A stretch of DNA of 64,000 nt from Desmodus rotundus. Taxonomy: Eukaryota > Chordata > Mammalia > Chiroptera > Phyllostomidae. Each line of letters opens with the position of its first letter. The first letter of the stretch is position 1. The stretch is taken from positions 20,395,735 to 20,459,734 of the forward strand of contig NC_071396.1 of assembly GCF_022682495.2 (NCBI RefSeq). Reading direction: 5' to 3'. Of the stretch, positions 48,651 through 59,559 are shown one piece after another. The notes beneath the pieces were generated by a model. That model saw only the letters and a list, made by a program, of their open reading frames with translations. It was not told where the DNA came from and searched no databases. The translations under genes and the position numbers were made by a program.

Positions 48651-48689
48651 CTCTATTTTTCATATTACCTGGCTGAATACCTTCTGGAC

Positions 48690-50990
48690 AGGCCTCGTAT
48701 GTGGCCAAATGATCCCAACATTGGCCAAGACCATTCAGTGGGGAAATGACGATCCCTTCAACAAATGGTGCCGGGAAACCAGGTGCAAAAGAATGAATTT
48801 GGATCCTTACCTTATATTACACACAAAAGTGGACTCAAAACGGATCAAACCCGTAAACCTAAGACCTAAAACTATACAACTCTTAGAAGTAAACAGAGAG
48901 AGAAAGCCTCATGACATTGGATTTGGCAACGATTTCTTGGATATGACCCCAAAGGCACAGGCAACAAAAGCAAACATAGATAAACTGGACTCCAAGACAA
49001 TGACAAACTTCTGTGCACCGAAGGCCACTACCAAACAAAGCGACCTAAGGGCTGGGAGAAAATATTTGCAAATAATATCCATTGGATAATGGCTTAATAC
49101 CCAGAATGCATATTTAAAGAAACTCCTATAACTCAACAATAGCAACAACAACAAGAAATAACCCGATTCAACATGGTCAAAGGACTTGAATCGACGTCCC
49201 TCCGAAGATAACATCCAGACGGCCAGTAAGCGTATAAAAAGATGTGTAACATCACTCATCACCAGGAAAGTGCAACTCAAATCGGCAAAGGGGTCTCACC
49301 GCACACCCATGGGATGGCTCCTATTTAAAGAACCCCAGAAAACAGCAAGCGTTAGTGAGAATGTGGAGAACTGGAACCTCCCGAGCTGCTGGTGGGAATG
49401 TAAAATGGTGCAGATGCCGTGGAAATCAGCACGGTGACTCTTCAGAAAGTTAAACATAGAATTGCCACAATTCCACGCGTATACACAAAAGGAGCGAAGC
49501 AGGGTCTCACAGATTCGTTTGCACAGCCACGCATTTGTACATAGCAGTATCATCCGCAATAGCAAGGGGTGGAAGCCTCCCAAATGCCCGTGACGGAAGA
49601 ACGGGTGAGAAAATGCACCTATACACACCTCACGGATTATTATTCAGCCTTAAAAAAGGGGGAAATTATGATACACGATGCCACATGAATAAACCTTAAG
49701 GACCTAACATCAGTCATGCTGAGTGCGAGCTGGGATAGTAAGATGCGTATTGCCAAGGGAAATAACTCAGTCAGACAAAAACTGTATGATTCCACCGGAA
49801 TGAGGCTCCAAGAGTCATCAGATTACTGTACACAGAAGCGGAAGGCGCAGTGGTGGTTCCCCGGGCCAGGGAGGGAAGGCAAGCCAGTGTTGAATGGGCT
49901 CAGCGTTTCGGTTTGGGAACGTGACCACGTTCTGGGGCTGATGGAGGTGATGGCGGCACAGCAGTCCTCCCGTTTTGGAGACACACGCTGAGAAGTGGAT
50001 GAGTGACACGACCTCGTGTCTGGGCTTTGTCCCTAACTAACGCAGGAGCAAGTTGGGCAGGGAAACTGGTGAGACGCCATGCGCCGTGAGTTGGTAACTG
50101 CGTATGTGGGAGCATGGAGAGGTTCACGGCACGATCCCGTATGTCCTGTAAGTGTTTGAGGTAGTGCTTGATAAAAAGTTTTAAGTTTTCCTCCGCACCA
50201 ACATACTTGGCTTTGGGCCACAGGCATCAGGAAGGTCAGAACTCACATTTTCATAGACTTGGACAACAGCTCGGTGCTGACCACAGGGGGAGGGGTGGAG
50301 ATGGGGAGGTAGAAGGGGGTAAAGGGAGGGTAAATGGTGTTGGAAGGAGACTTGACTTGGGGTGGTGAGCACACTGTACAACACCCAGATGATGTGTTAT
50401 AGGGTTGTACCCCTGAAACCTACAAGAGGGGGGCCCCTTGTAGTACAGGCTTCCCCCGCTAGGTGAGTGTTCTGGAAACCCATCTGTAGCAGTGCACCAG
50501 CTGGCGTTGTTGTGAGAGGCTGTGCTTGGCTTCAGTGAATTTTTTTTTTGAAGGCTCGTTCAACGTGTTTGCCCATTTCATGATGGGTGATTTATGAGTC
50601 ACCTGCCCACATTGCACTGAGTGCTCAGGGCTTTTGACCAAAAACAGCATGACCCCTGTGCCCCACCCTCCCTTATTCACCTGACCTTGACCTGAGTGAC
50701 TTTTTTTTTGTTTTCCCCTGATGAAAAAAGTCCTCACAGGGAAATGTTTTGCCGACGTGGAAGAGGTGAAACAAAAATGGCAGAAGCACTAAAAGGCATC
50801 AAAACCGATGAGTGGAAAAAACTCCTCGATGGGTGTACTGCATCCAATGCAGAGTGCTTGGAAGGTGACTGAAGTTTAAACGTGTAAGAATAAATACACA
50901 ATTTTTAATAAATCAACTCCGTTTTGGGGGGTTCCCCCTTGTATATAATTTTATTAACCAATGTCACCTCAATACATTCAATTAAAATAA
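48690..50990 (+). mobile_element. LINE-1 3' part with nested mariner
   Basis: A truncated sense LINE-1. The first part keeps an open frame (to 49089) for the C-terminal ORF2 region: FNKWCRETRCKRMNLDPYL, then VNLRPKTIQLLEVNRERKP and DIGFGNDFLDMTPKAQAT. Further on come 'GATAACATCCAGACGGCCAG', 'GGTGGGAATGTAAAATGGTG' and the 3'UTR words 'GGGTTGTACCCCTGAAACCT'. The element is interrupted at 50423-50941 by a mariner and resumes with 'TATAATTTTATTAACCAATG' and 'TCACCTCAATACATTCAATT'. The frame carries many stops after 49089. Confidence 0.85.
50423..50941 (+). mobile_element. Mariner element nested in LINE-1, TA duplicated
   Basis: The element is 519 bp long. Its ends are inverted repeats: left CAAGAGGGGGGCCCC, right (reverse complement) CAAGGGGGAACCCCCC. 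It is flanked by TA on both sides (50421-50422 and 50942-50943). Removing it with one TA restores the expected LINE-1 word CCTATATAATTTTATTA. Inside is a decayed C-terminal transposase: a SLIHLTLT stretch at the place of the usual SPDL motif, MAEALKGIKTDEWKK and ASNAECLEGD before a stop. The N-terminal half and most catalytic residues are missing. Confidence 0.85.
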
Positions 50991-51409
50991 GGAACTGACA
51001 TTAAAATAACTCGTGGAGCTGGAAGTGGGGAGCCCTAGGAAAGGAGCTCAGGCATAACTGAGGCATTCCTGGGAAAAGCCTCCCAGCTAAGATGTGGGGC
51101 CCAGGCACCCCGATAACTGGCCTGACCACAAACGCATCGCCGTTTTGCACACAGTGAAGCTTTCAAACCATCACGATGTGTTGTTTGGAAACCGCATCCC
51201 AATATCCCGCTATCATTAAAATAATGGCTACGAAGACTGAGTATCACTAAACACAACCTTGCTCAATGACAAATATCAGGATGCAAGATTTTATGTACTT
51301 ACTGCCTCAGCTGCATTAATTAACACACGCAAATGACGACCTGTAAGGACACGCGTCTGAGCGATACGGATGGCCATGTTTGAATTGTGATTGATTTGTT
51401 CCCTGTCCT

Positions 51410-51550
51410 TGGCTGACGAGAAAATCCATAAATTCATGAGTTCAAGGCAAGTCTCAAACTGTGGCACAGAAGGATTTGCATTCCAATGAGCTCCTGAGGA
51501 GGGGGCGCTGCTGCCCCAGGGACCCACTTTGAGAACCGCCCAGCCTCTGC
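51410..51550. repeat. Possible MER5/Charlie-type DNA transposon relic
   Basis: The words 'AAGTCTCAAACTGTGGCACA', 'GAGCTCCTGAGGAG' and 'CCACTTTGAGAACCGCCCAG' resemble the ends of MER5-class hAT relics. The match is loose. Confidence 0.35.
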
Positions 51551-51985
51551 TCAAGGCTCAGAACCCCGTTGCCCACTGCCCCAGCAACGAGCTCACAGCA
51601 CGGAAATCAGCAAGGTAAATTTTACTTAAGGTTTCACTGGGAAGGTAGAACCGAGGGGTTATTTTGCATCCTAAATAATGATCTCAGTCAGAATTAAATT
51701 TCTCGCTAGAAATGTCTGTTCTCTTTTAAAATCTTCCAGCTCTCTCTAACATTATTCTTCAGAATTCTTCTCATCTCTTTTAAGCACTCTGGCTCCTCTC
51801 ACTCAGCGGAACCGAAACCTGCCTAACTCCAGTGCCCAGCTCCCAGGTTTCCCAGTCGCGCCTCTTCCTGCCTCTCCCCTCCTCCTGGGGAGCCCAGCTG
51901 GCCCACCCTGCAGGGAGCAGCCTGGGCAGGGAGCAGGGCTGTCATCTGAGTTATTGTACATAGCAACTCTCTTCCTTCACCAGCA

Positions 51986-51990
<5 letters not shown>

Positions 51991-52017
<27 letters not shown>
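51991..52017. repeat. (GT)n microsatellite
   Basis: About 13 uninterrupted GT units. It is likely to vary in length between individuals. Confidence 0.95.
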
Positions 52018-53659
52018 ATCCCATCGGCAAAGTAACCAAAGCAAAGCCCCGTGACGGAGGGCACACCTGCCCCAGATACCAACTGTAACCCAAACTGTGA
52101 CAACCTGGCAACACACACAGCCCACTCTTGTTCCAAGGCCCAGCCCTTTAGTTAAAAGCCACCTGCCTGACAATAGCTCAGCTTCATCTAACTACCTAAT
52201 GTCAGAACAGAACGCAAACAGTCCTTTTTCCCTAATGCAGGCTGAGCTCTAGTGACCCCCCCTGGGGGAGTGAAGGAGGAGGTGGGACTAGAGCCGGTGC
52301 CTTGGCACCACCCAGCGTCTCTCCTCCTGCCCTGGGGCCACAACCAGAACCTCGTTCTGGAACTGGCACCCGAAGCTGCCGTGTACCACAGCGCAACGCG
52401 TCCACAGGACCTGGGCCGATGGGACAGCCATGAGCAAGGCTTCCTTAGGCACTCGGGGCCTGAGTCTGCAAAAGCAAGTCTCAGAAGACCCCCGAGGAGC
52501 AGGAAGGGGGAATAGGAGGCGATAAAATAAGGAAGGGAGTGAAGCTGTTTCTTCCTCCTCCTGCAAGAGAGCCAGGCCAGAAAGCGGCCACTGCAACCCC
52601 CCGCAGCTGTCAGTCACCACCATCCCTGAGTGCCAACCCCACGCCAGGCGCTGGGCTGGGGCTCCTACAGGCGCCCTTCAGTAATGCAGTTATCCTGGAA
52701 TCATTTCTCACTGTCGCAGCTAACAGCCCCGTAGGCCAGCCTCACTCACCCCACCCCACCCCACAGGTGAGAACACCACGGCTCGCACGAACGAACACCT
52801 GGCCCAGACAGACACGGGGCCAGCACAGGTCTGCCCAGCGCCCGCCCTTTGCAGAGTGCCCCGGAGAGCTGAGGTTGCGTCTCGGTCATCACTCTAGCCC
52901 CACACTTCACACAGAACCCGGCGCTCACTAGTGCTAAGGAAATATTTGTTGCCCACCAAGAGCCCCCTCTGTACCTAGCAGGTAATAGACCTGGGGAGAG
53001 AGCTTGGAGGCTGGAGAGACGTCTGTCTTGGGAGGACCCAGCGGCAAAGATTTCTTGCCAGCAGACCCGGACTGGCGTCCCCGACCTGCCAGCTCTATGA
53101 CATTAAATTCTCTAATTTGTCTGAGTTTCTTTATCCGTGCATGTCCTCTAGGGGTGCTGCAAAAGTGTCCTATGAGCAAGCCCTCACTCCTGCCAGCATA
53201 CTACCACGGGGGTTCCAGGCCAGCCACACCCCTTCCTCTCCTCTGGAGAAGGGTGTGGGGGCACCTTGGATGGACGGTCCCCCAGTCCCAAGCCCTGGTT
53301 GGCATTGCATTTGCCAAAACGGCACTTAATAAAATGATTTTCATTTCTAAGAGAAAAATAATTTTTTCCATAAACCTTTCCATTTTTGTTGGCTTGGCCT
53401 CCGGGAAAAAAAAGGGAAGTTGCCCACGCTGACCTTTTGGTTTTTTATGGCGTCCCTCAGAGGGCAGTGCACTGTGTGTGCTTGGGGGCTGCAGTTGCAG
53501 GGGAGTTCAGGGACATCCAGTAGCGTCCCATTCCTGCTCTCCGCCGGGCAGCGAGGGGCCCACGAGGGACCAGGGTTCGGGGCTTCTCCCAAGAGCCATG
53601 GGCTCGCTCACAAAATGACGCCAACTCTCAACTAATCCTAGTGTGAGTTAAGATTTTGT

Positions 53660-53760
53660 TTTCCCATCTCAATAAGAGAAAAACACGAGGCTCTAAAAGA
53701 TGAAGTGAGTTGCCCACAGTACTCAGGTGTCTGAATTCCATACCCCAAGCCCCAGTTTAA
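53660..53760 (-). repeat. Possible MIR fragment, reverse
   Basis: 'TTTTCCCATCTCAATAAGAG' and 'AAGTGAGTTGCCCACAGTAC' fit the reverse complement of the MIR core with divergence. Confidence 0.4.
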
Positions 53761-53997
53761 TCCCCAGCCCAGGCCAGTGCGTCTTCACCACCCAAACCGA
53801 AGACCTGAAATGAAGGGCGCTGGAATCAAAGACGCAAACCTCAGTCCAGCGGGCTGTCTGGGATGCTGAGCAAAATTCACGGAGCACAAAACTCCGCAAC
53901 ATACCTCCAGACCTTTTCCTTAGTTATCACTGAATTCATATCTGCATTACAGAGGCAAACTTAATTCCTTCGGTCTAAACTGGTAGAGTTTTTTTCA

Positions 53998-54180
53998 TTA
54001 AAAATTTTTTTAATTTACTGACTTTAGACAGACAGGAAGGGAGAGAAACATCGATTTGTTGTCCACTCATGGGCACATTCACTGCTTGACCGCTATATGT
54101 ACGTGTCCTGACCGGGGATCGAACTCACAACCTGGGCCTATCAGGTTGAGGCTGTAACCAACTGAGCTACCTGGCCAGGG
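53998..54180 (-). mobile_element. Ves-type SINE, reverse
   Basis: The minus strand starts ACCCTGGCCAGGTAGCTCAG, has TTGGTTACAGCCTCAACCTG, a 'GGTTGTGAGTTCGATCCCCG' B box region and a 'GATGTTTCTCTCCCTTCC' pyrimidine run, and ends in an A-rich tail. Confidence 0.9.
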
Positions 54181-54244
54181 TGGCAGGGTTTTTCTTTAAG
54201 TGAGAACATACTAAAGAAGAATAGGCCATACTTCGCTCTTGAGT

Positions 54245-54370
54245 CCACACAGCAGCCTTTCTCAAAATGTGAATCGCCTGGAGCACTGGTTCTAATGCAG
54301 AGCCCAGGGTCCTCTCTGGGCAGAAGGAATCTGAAAGCCTAGACCCCGAACCCGGAATCTGCGCTTCAGC
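54245..54370. repeat. Possible MER5-type relic
   Basis: 'TGTGAATCGCCTGGAGCACT', 'GGTTCTAATGCAGAGCCCAG' and 'GGAATCTGCGCTTCAG' are in the order of MER5-class relics. Diverged. Confidence 0.35.
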
Positions 54371-56169
54371 CAACCGTCTGGGTTGACGCACTCGACTCTG
54401 GGAGTTGCTGAGACACAGTAACCAGCAGGGAAGGGCCTTCTGCACAGAACAGAGAACACTGAATTGCCGTGACAACTACTGTAAGCAGATGGGCTTCCCC
54501 AGGACGCAACACAGAGGCTGGACACGGCACACCGGCCTGCTTACCCACACTATCCGTTTCCTTAGCAAACCACCACGTCAGGGATAGCTCAGAATCCTGC
54601 CGTTCGCTCTGTTAAAATGAACTCCCAGCGAAAGGGACCGAATTAACTTGACTTCACTACATCAGAGCTGTGGTTTCACTGGCTCAGGAGATTAGCATCA
54701 AACAGAGAGATCACGGATGTAGTGAGCAGCGTGACTAACAGAGAAATAGCCACCAGGTAAAATAGCCCAGGTCTGCTGGACAAGGGGGTCAGCCCTGAAG
54801 AGATGGCTTCCATGCTGCCCCAGAGGCTGCGCCCCGAGCCTTCATCGGCAGAGGGTGGGAACCTGCTCAGCGGCTCGGTGACCTGCAGGCAGCTCAGGTG
54901 GGACTGGATAAAAACCCCCTTTCATCCTTTGCCCTCGCCATGGCTTCAGTCGGCTAACGGGAGTGGGGAGCAATGAGCCTGCTTGGAAACCACAGCAACA
55001 CGCTCTTGTTTAAGGCTTACACCGTGTGTGGGAGAAAGACCTTTTAGAGTGAAGATTTAAGACGACAGTGAGAATCAGAACCTTCCAGGGGAAGGACTCG
55101 TAGAGGTCATCTGCCTACAACAAAATGCTAGAATTCTCCCTTTCAGTTGGAGGGTCTGAAGGCAGCTATCAGCTCTCCTGAAGTCTCGCCTTGCCCAGGA
55201 TCAACAAGCTCAGTTCTGTCAAACATTCTTCGTCTGAAATGGCATTCAGTGCCCCTCTCCTCTGTAGTCCCACACCCCCTCCTCTGGACACAAAATCCTT
55301 CGAAGAGCAGAGCTCACAACAGGACACAGTGGCCCCATGGTCCCATGTGGGTAGAAGGCAGCACGGCTCTCATCTCCAGCAGCCAGGAGGGCGGGCTCCA
55401 GGAGTCCAGACAAGGCTGCCACCAGCTGCTCACGCGCTGCAGGGGCCACTGGCTCGCCGTGACCCGGGGACGCGGTGAAACCAAGGCTTGCCCTGGAAGC
55501 ACAGGCGCCACAAGCCCGGGTGCCGCCTGCACCGAACACTCGAAATCAGCATTTTGAGCTTACACAGGTCCTGTTACGGGCCGTGTTTATTAACTACATC
55601 TCCCCGTGCTGGTTTAGGCTGATCCCTTCCATCTCGTCCACATCTGTTTGAATCCCGACAGCGCCATCCACGGCTTCAGCCATCAGTTCAGCTCAGTTTC
55701 CTCTACGGATTTGATTTTAAAAATGCATCCGGCTCTGCACTCTCACACCTCGGTTATTGCCGTCTCTGCCGTTACCCAGCCGTACAGGAAGCAAAACTCA
55801 CTCGAACCTGAAGTCGTTCCCTGTGAGCCACTGCTTGCACAACATAAAAGTGCCTCCCACTCAAACAGCATCCGTCCTCACTGAACGCCAGCTCCTCTTC
55901 CATCCTTTGATCCAACGTCTTTGGCTGAGGGCAAACGCAGGGCGATTAGTCGCAAGGTGAATGGCAAATCTTAGCAAACAGACAACAAACACACAGTAAT
56001 CCAAGGGCAGGGGCATGGAAGAGCAGGCCAGGTCCCACTGAAGCTTCAGATCAAAGAGGGCCAGAGGGTTGAGAAGATACAGCAGCCACAGGAGGGACAT
56101 TTAACAAGGACAGTGTCTTCAAAGAAGCTTAAATGAGAACAGTCTAAACTTCGAGTATTTAGGGGAAAA

Positions 56170-56400
56170 TGTCTCTACATCCTTGTCAATACTTGTCATC
56201 TTCTGTTTTCTGGTTGTGGTTGATAACAGTCATGCCAATGGGTGGGAAGTGATCCTATTGTTGAGTTGTAGAAGTCCTTTTTGCATTTTGGGTACCAGTT
56301 CTTTATCAGCTGCTTTGCAAACATTTTCTCCCAGTCTGAGGCTTATCTTTTCCTTCTCTTTGCAGTGCCTTTAATGAAGCAGAAGTTTGTAGTTAATGAT
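56170..56400 (-). repeat. LINE-1 fragment, reverse
   Basis: The plus strand reads like the complement of L1 ORF2 near its 3' end: 'CTACATCCTTGTCAATACTT', 'CCAATGGGTGGGAAGTGATC', 'CCAGTTCTTTATCAGCTGCT' and 'TTCTCCCAGTCTGAGGCTTA'. Confidence 0.7.
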
Positions 56401-56970
56401 GACATTTTAAAATACAGTGGATGAAAGAAGTTATTGTGGGATAACAAAGACTTCTACCACACCTGTGCATCTGAGCTCCTGACAAATGTTTGAGCAGGTT
56501 CGTTCAAAGGTGTCAGCGCCGGGTATCTCCCCGCAGGTTGGTAACGACAGGCTCAGACACGCTGACAAAGGAGTCGCACCAACGGGGCATGTTTTTGTAA
56601 ATGAACCACCCTGGCTTCCGGTTACGCCCGTCTTTATGAAGTGCTCACGAATCGAGTAATAATCCATGCGTGAGTTTTATGTGAGACAATGTCACGCCTG
56701 TTTCGTAGAGAACCTCACTTCCCACCATGTGGGAAAATGACCTTCCAGAATCTTTTCTGTTCATACAGGATCCTCCACAATTGTGTGCCAGCTTCTTCAT
56801 GACGCTGGGATAGTGTGAGCTCGGACCCGAGGACTTGAAGAAGCTTAGAGTGGCTGAGTGTAGCTCTCCTTTCGTAGGTTCTGACCTCTTCTTGGAAAAG
56901 ATTTTATTACTCCATTTGAAGATTATCCTTCTGGGATCAGAGAAGCCGGCTTGGTATTTAAAGAGTAAAA
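56400..56970 (-). other. Unidentified segment with protein-like minus-strand frames
   Basis: Two adjoining minus-strand frames (56645-57022 and 56431-56667) have ordinary amino acid composition rather than repeat-like composition. I cannot assign them to a family. They could be a decayed DNA transposon or retroelement, since LINE-1 and Ves sequence flank the segment. There is no splice or start evidence for a gene. Confidence 0.3.
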
Positions 56971-56978
56971 CCCACATT

Positions 56979-57208
56979 CTGGCCGGTGGCCTGGCTGGTT
57001 GGAGAGTCATCGTGTGCATCAAAATGTTGCGTGTTGGATTCCCGGTCGGGCACGTAGGTTGTGGGTTTAGTCTCTGGGTGGGGCGTGTGTGAGAGGCAAC
57101 GAATCAGTGTTTCTCTCCCACATGGATGCTTCCTTCTCTTTCTCTCTCTCCCTGCCCCTCTGTCTAAAATCAATAAAAACATATCCTCAGGGAGGATTAA
57201 AAAAAAGA
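56979..57208 (+). mobile_element. Ves-type SINE, forward
   Basis: It starts CTGGCCGGTGGCCTGGCTGG, has GGTTGGAGAGTCATCGTGTG, a 'GTTGGATTCCCGGTCGGGCA' B box region, a second copy of similar sequence, 'CAGTGTTTCTCTCCCACATG', CT-rich DNA and the end 'AAAATCAATAAAAACATATC' plus 'CTCAGGGAGGATTAAAAAAA'. Confidence 0.9.
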
Positions 57209-57488
57209 AACAAGTGAAACCCACCCCTGCACTCAGGTGGCTTCTGGAAAGCAGAGGCCCAGGCAGCGGAGGCAGTGCTGGCTGACGGAGCCGGTCTGGG
57301 GAAGCCAGCTCCATGAGGCTGGAATGGGGTCCCGCGTGAGCTTCTACAGTAGAGGAGAGTGTGAACGGAACAAGGACACAGAAGGCACACACTGGGCTTC
57401 GAAGGAACCAAAAGCAGAAAGGAGACAACCAACCCACAGGAATGTGGTCAAGCCAAGTTCAGTACCTTCCAGGTCATTAAATCAAAAA

Positions 57489-57538
57489 ATACAATAGAAT
57501 AAAATAAAATAAAATAAAATAAAATAAAATAAAATAAA
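57489..57538. repeat. (AAAAT)n microsatellite
   Basis: About nine AAAAT/AATAA units in tandem, with one variant near the left end. Confidence 0.95.
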
Positions 57539-58243
57539 GCAACCAAGGCCAGACTTTGCAGAAGTCAACGAACCCAGAGAGCCCCAGGCGAGAGAGCAGC
57601 ATTTTGTCCCCGCACATGTCAGCTCTGTGCGATGCCTGGTTTTGGAAATGGGAGAAGCTCAGAGGCCCAGGTACCAGCAGAGCTTCCAGGTTCCGCAGGT
57701 AAGAAGCAGAAGGGTAGCGAGGAGGAGCTGTTCTACTTTCTGTCTCCAGTCAGCACTCTGCCAGCTTCCCGCAGCAGGGGTGGCACCGGCCTTTCTTGTT
57801 ATGGTCTCACACAGAACCACCAAAAAGGTGCCCGTGTCTCTCACAAGGCCTCTCTCCTCCTGGGGTGCCGGTGTCCTACTGGGCCCTGGGCCCCGGTGTG
57901 CCTCTCCTGCCGTTTTCTGTGCCCTCTGGAAAACCTGCGAGCGCATCAGCACCCTCCCGGTCAGTCAGGGATGCTCTCGGTGCCCCTCACTCTCTGTCCA
58001 CTTTATACGACGCGCACACCTCTCTTTGACTGCACAATGCCACTCAGCCACTTGCTCTGTTCCAATGCCACTGACAGGTTGCCACTGCTTTCAGTTTCTT
58101 GCTTATTCTTCTAGGGATTTTTTAATGCATATGCCAGCAATACAAATATCTATTCTTTTTTTCTTCTTTTAATTTTTTTGTCAAATATAATTAGCATACT
58201 TTGCTTTTCCACTGAATATTTCTTGGAGATATAACCTTGTCAT

Positions 58244-58275
58244 TGCATACCCATCCATCCATCCATCCATCCCAT
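58244..58275. repeat. (CCAT)n microsatellite
   Basis: Six to seven CCAT units close to a T-rich retroelement-like stretch (58150-58240). Confidence 0.9.
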
Positions 58276-58902
58276 CTGCCCATCTAGCTAATCTGCCAAA
58301 GCCTTGGGTATTTTATTTAAATCGATGCGGTTTCACTAGGGAAATGTATGCAAAAAGTCAGTAATCACATCTTTTTGGTGATGAAGGATATGAGAGATGG
58401 AAATTTAAAGTAAAACACAGAGCAATCAAATGCTCTCTGGAAGATTCAAAAGCACTGGAAGATTCTTGCAACTGAAAATTTTCCAGATTTCCCCGTCCCA
58501 GCAAATGCTGCAGCTTCCGCCAGTATCCAGCCGGGCGTGCAGTGCTGGCGTGGCTCCGTGAGCCCTCGCCACACAGAGTCTTTGACCACGGGCTTGATGA
58601 CGCCATTGCCTGAGCAAGGATGGGGACCACTGTCAACAAAGCACCTTGTTTCCTACTGAACAGATCTCACTGACTAGCGTGTTACCCCCACACTCAGCAG
58701 CTCAAAGGAAATGCACTTGGCATCTTACAATTCCTGAGAGTCAGGGACTTGGGAGTGGGGGAGTGGGGGAGTGGGTGTTTCCAGCTCTGAGTCTCTCACA
58801 CAGTTGCTGCGAAGATGTCAGCAGGGGCTGGCAGGAGCCCTCAGTTCCGCGCTCAGGGGTCTTCGCTGTAGGCCACCAGGCGCACAGCAGGGCAGCGGGC
58901 TT

Positions 58903-58916
58903 CCCCCCCCCCCCCC
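58903..58916. repeat. C14 homopolymer
   Basis: A run of 14 C residues, the shortest of the four long G/C homopolymers apart from the one at 33272. Confidence 0.95.
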
Positions 58917-59559
58917 GCAGCAATGATGCAAGAGAAAGCAAGGGAGGTGACCACCGATCCCCTACCCCACTCCCGCCAGCTTCTGTTCAGTAGCAGAGTC
59001 ACGAAGTCCATCCCGTACTTAAGGGGAGAACACTTACACTCCACCTCTTGGGGGCAAGAATATCAAAGAATTTGGGATATGTTTCAAAACAACCATGCAC
59101 CCCATGACTCCCTGTCTCTCCTAGCCTTTTACCTTTTATTTCGGTTCTTTAAGATAAAAAACTACTTTCTTTTTTTTTCTTCAGTTCATTTCCCTTGAGT
59201 AAATTTCTTCAGTTGCTTGAATCACAGAGAATATAACCGTGAGAAATTTCATTGCTTAGTCCTGAGATGGTTAATACCCTGAGCACCACATTATCATCAC
59301 CGGGAAGCTAGCATTCTAGACTGCAGCCTGGAAGACAGAAGGCAAGACTGAGTTCAAGGTCACTGGCTCTGAAGGGCCCTTCTTTTTCACGGACTGACCA
59401 GCAATTGGTGTTTCTTCCACTGCCGTAAAGTCAGCCACTTGATGCTCAAGTTAGCGACAGTGACGAGCTTGCATGGAGGGCAAGGAGCCAACCCCCTGAC
59501 AGGCGTAGGCATTAGGACCTGCTTTCCCACTGCCACTCGACTTGCACTCAGAGCCCTGG

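Noticed and set aside
48622..49089. 155-codon plus-strand frame
   Set aside because: It is the decayed end of LINE-1 ORF2, and is reported as part of that element rather than as a gene.
51494..51510. GAGGAGGGGGCGCTG as a further CTCF-like motif
   Set aside because: Three core positions disagree and it lies in a diverged repeat-like stretch.
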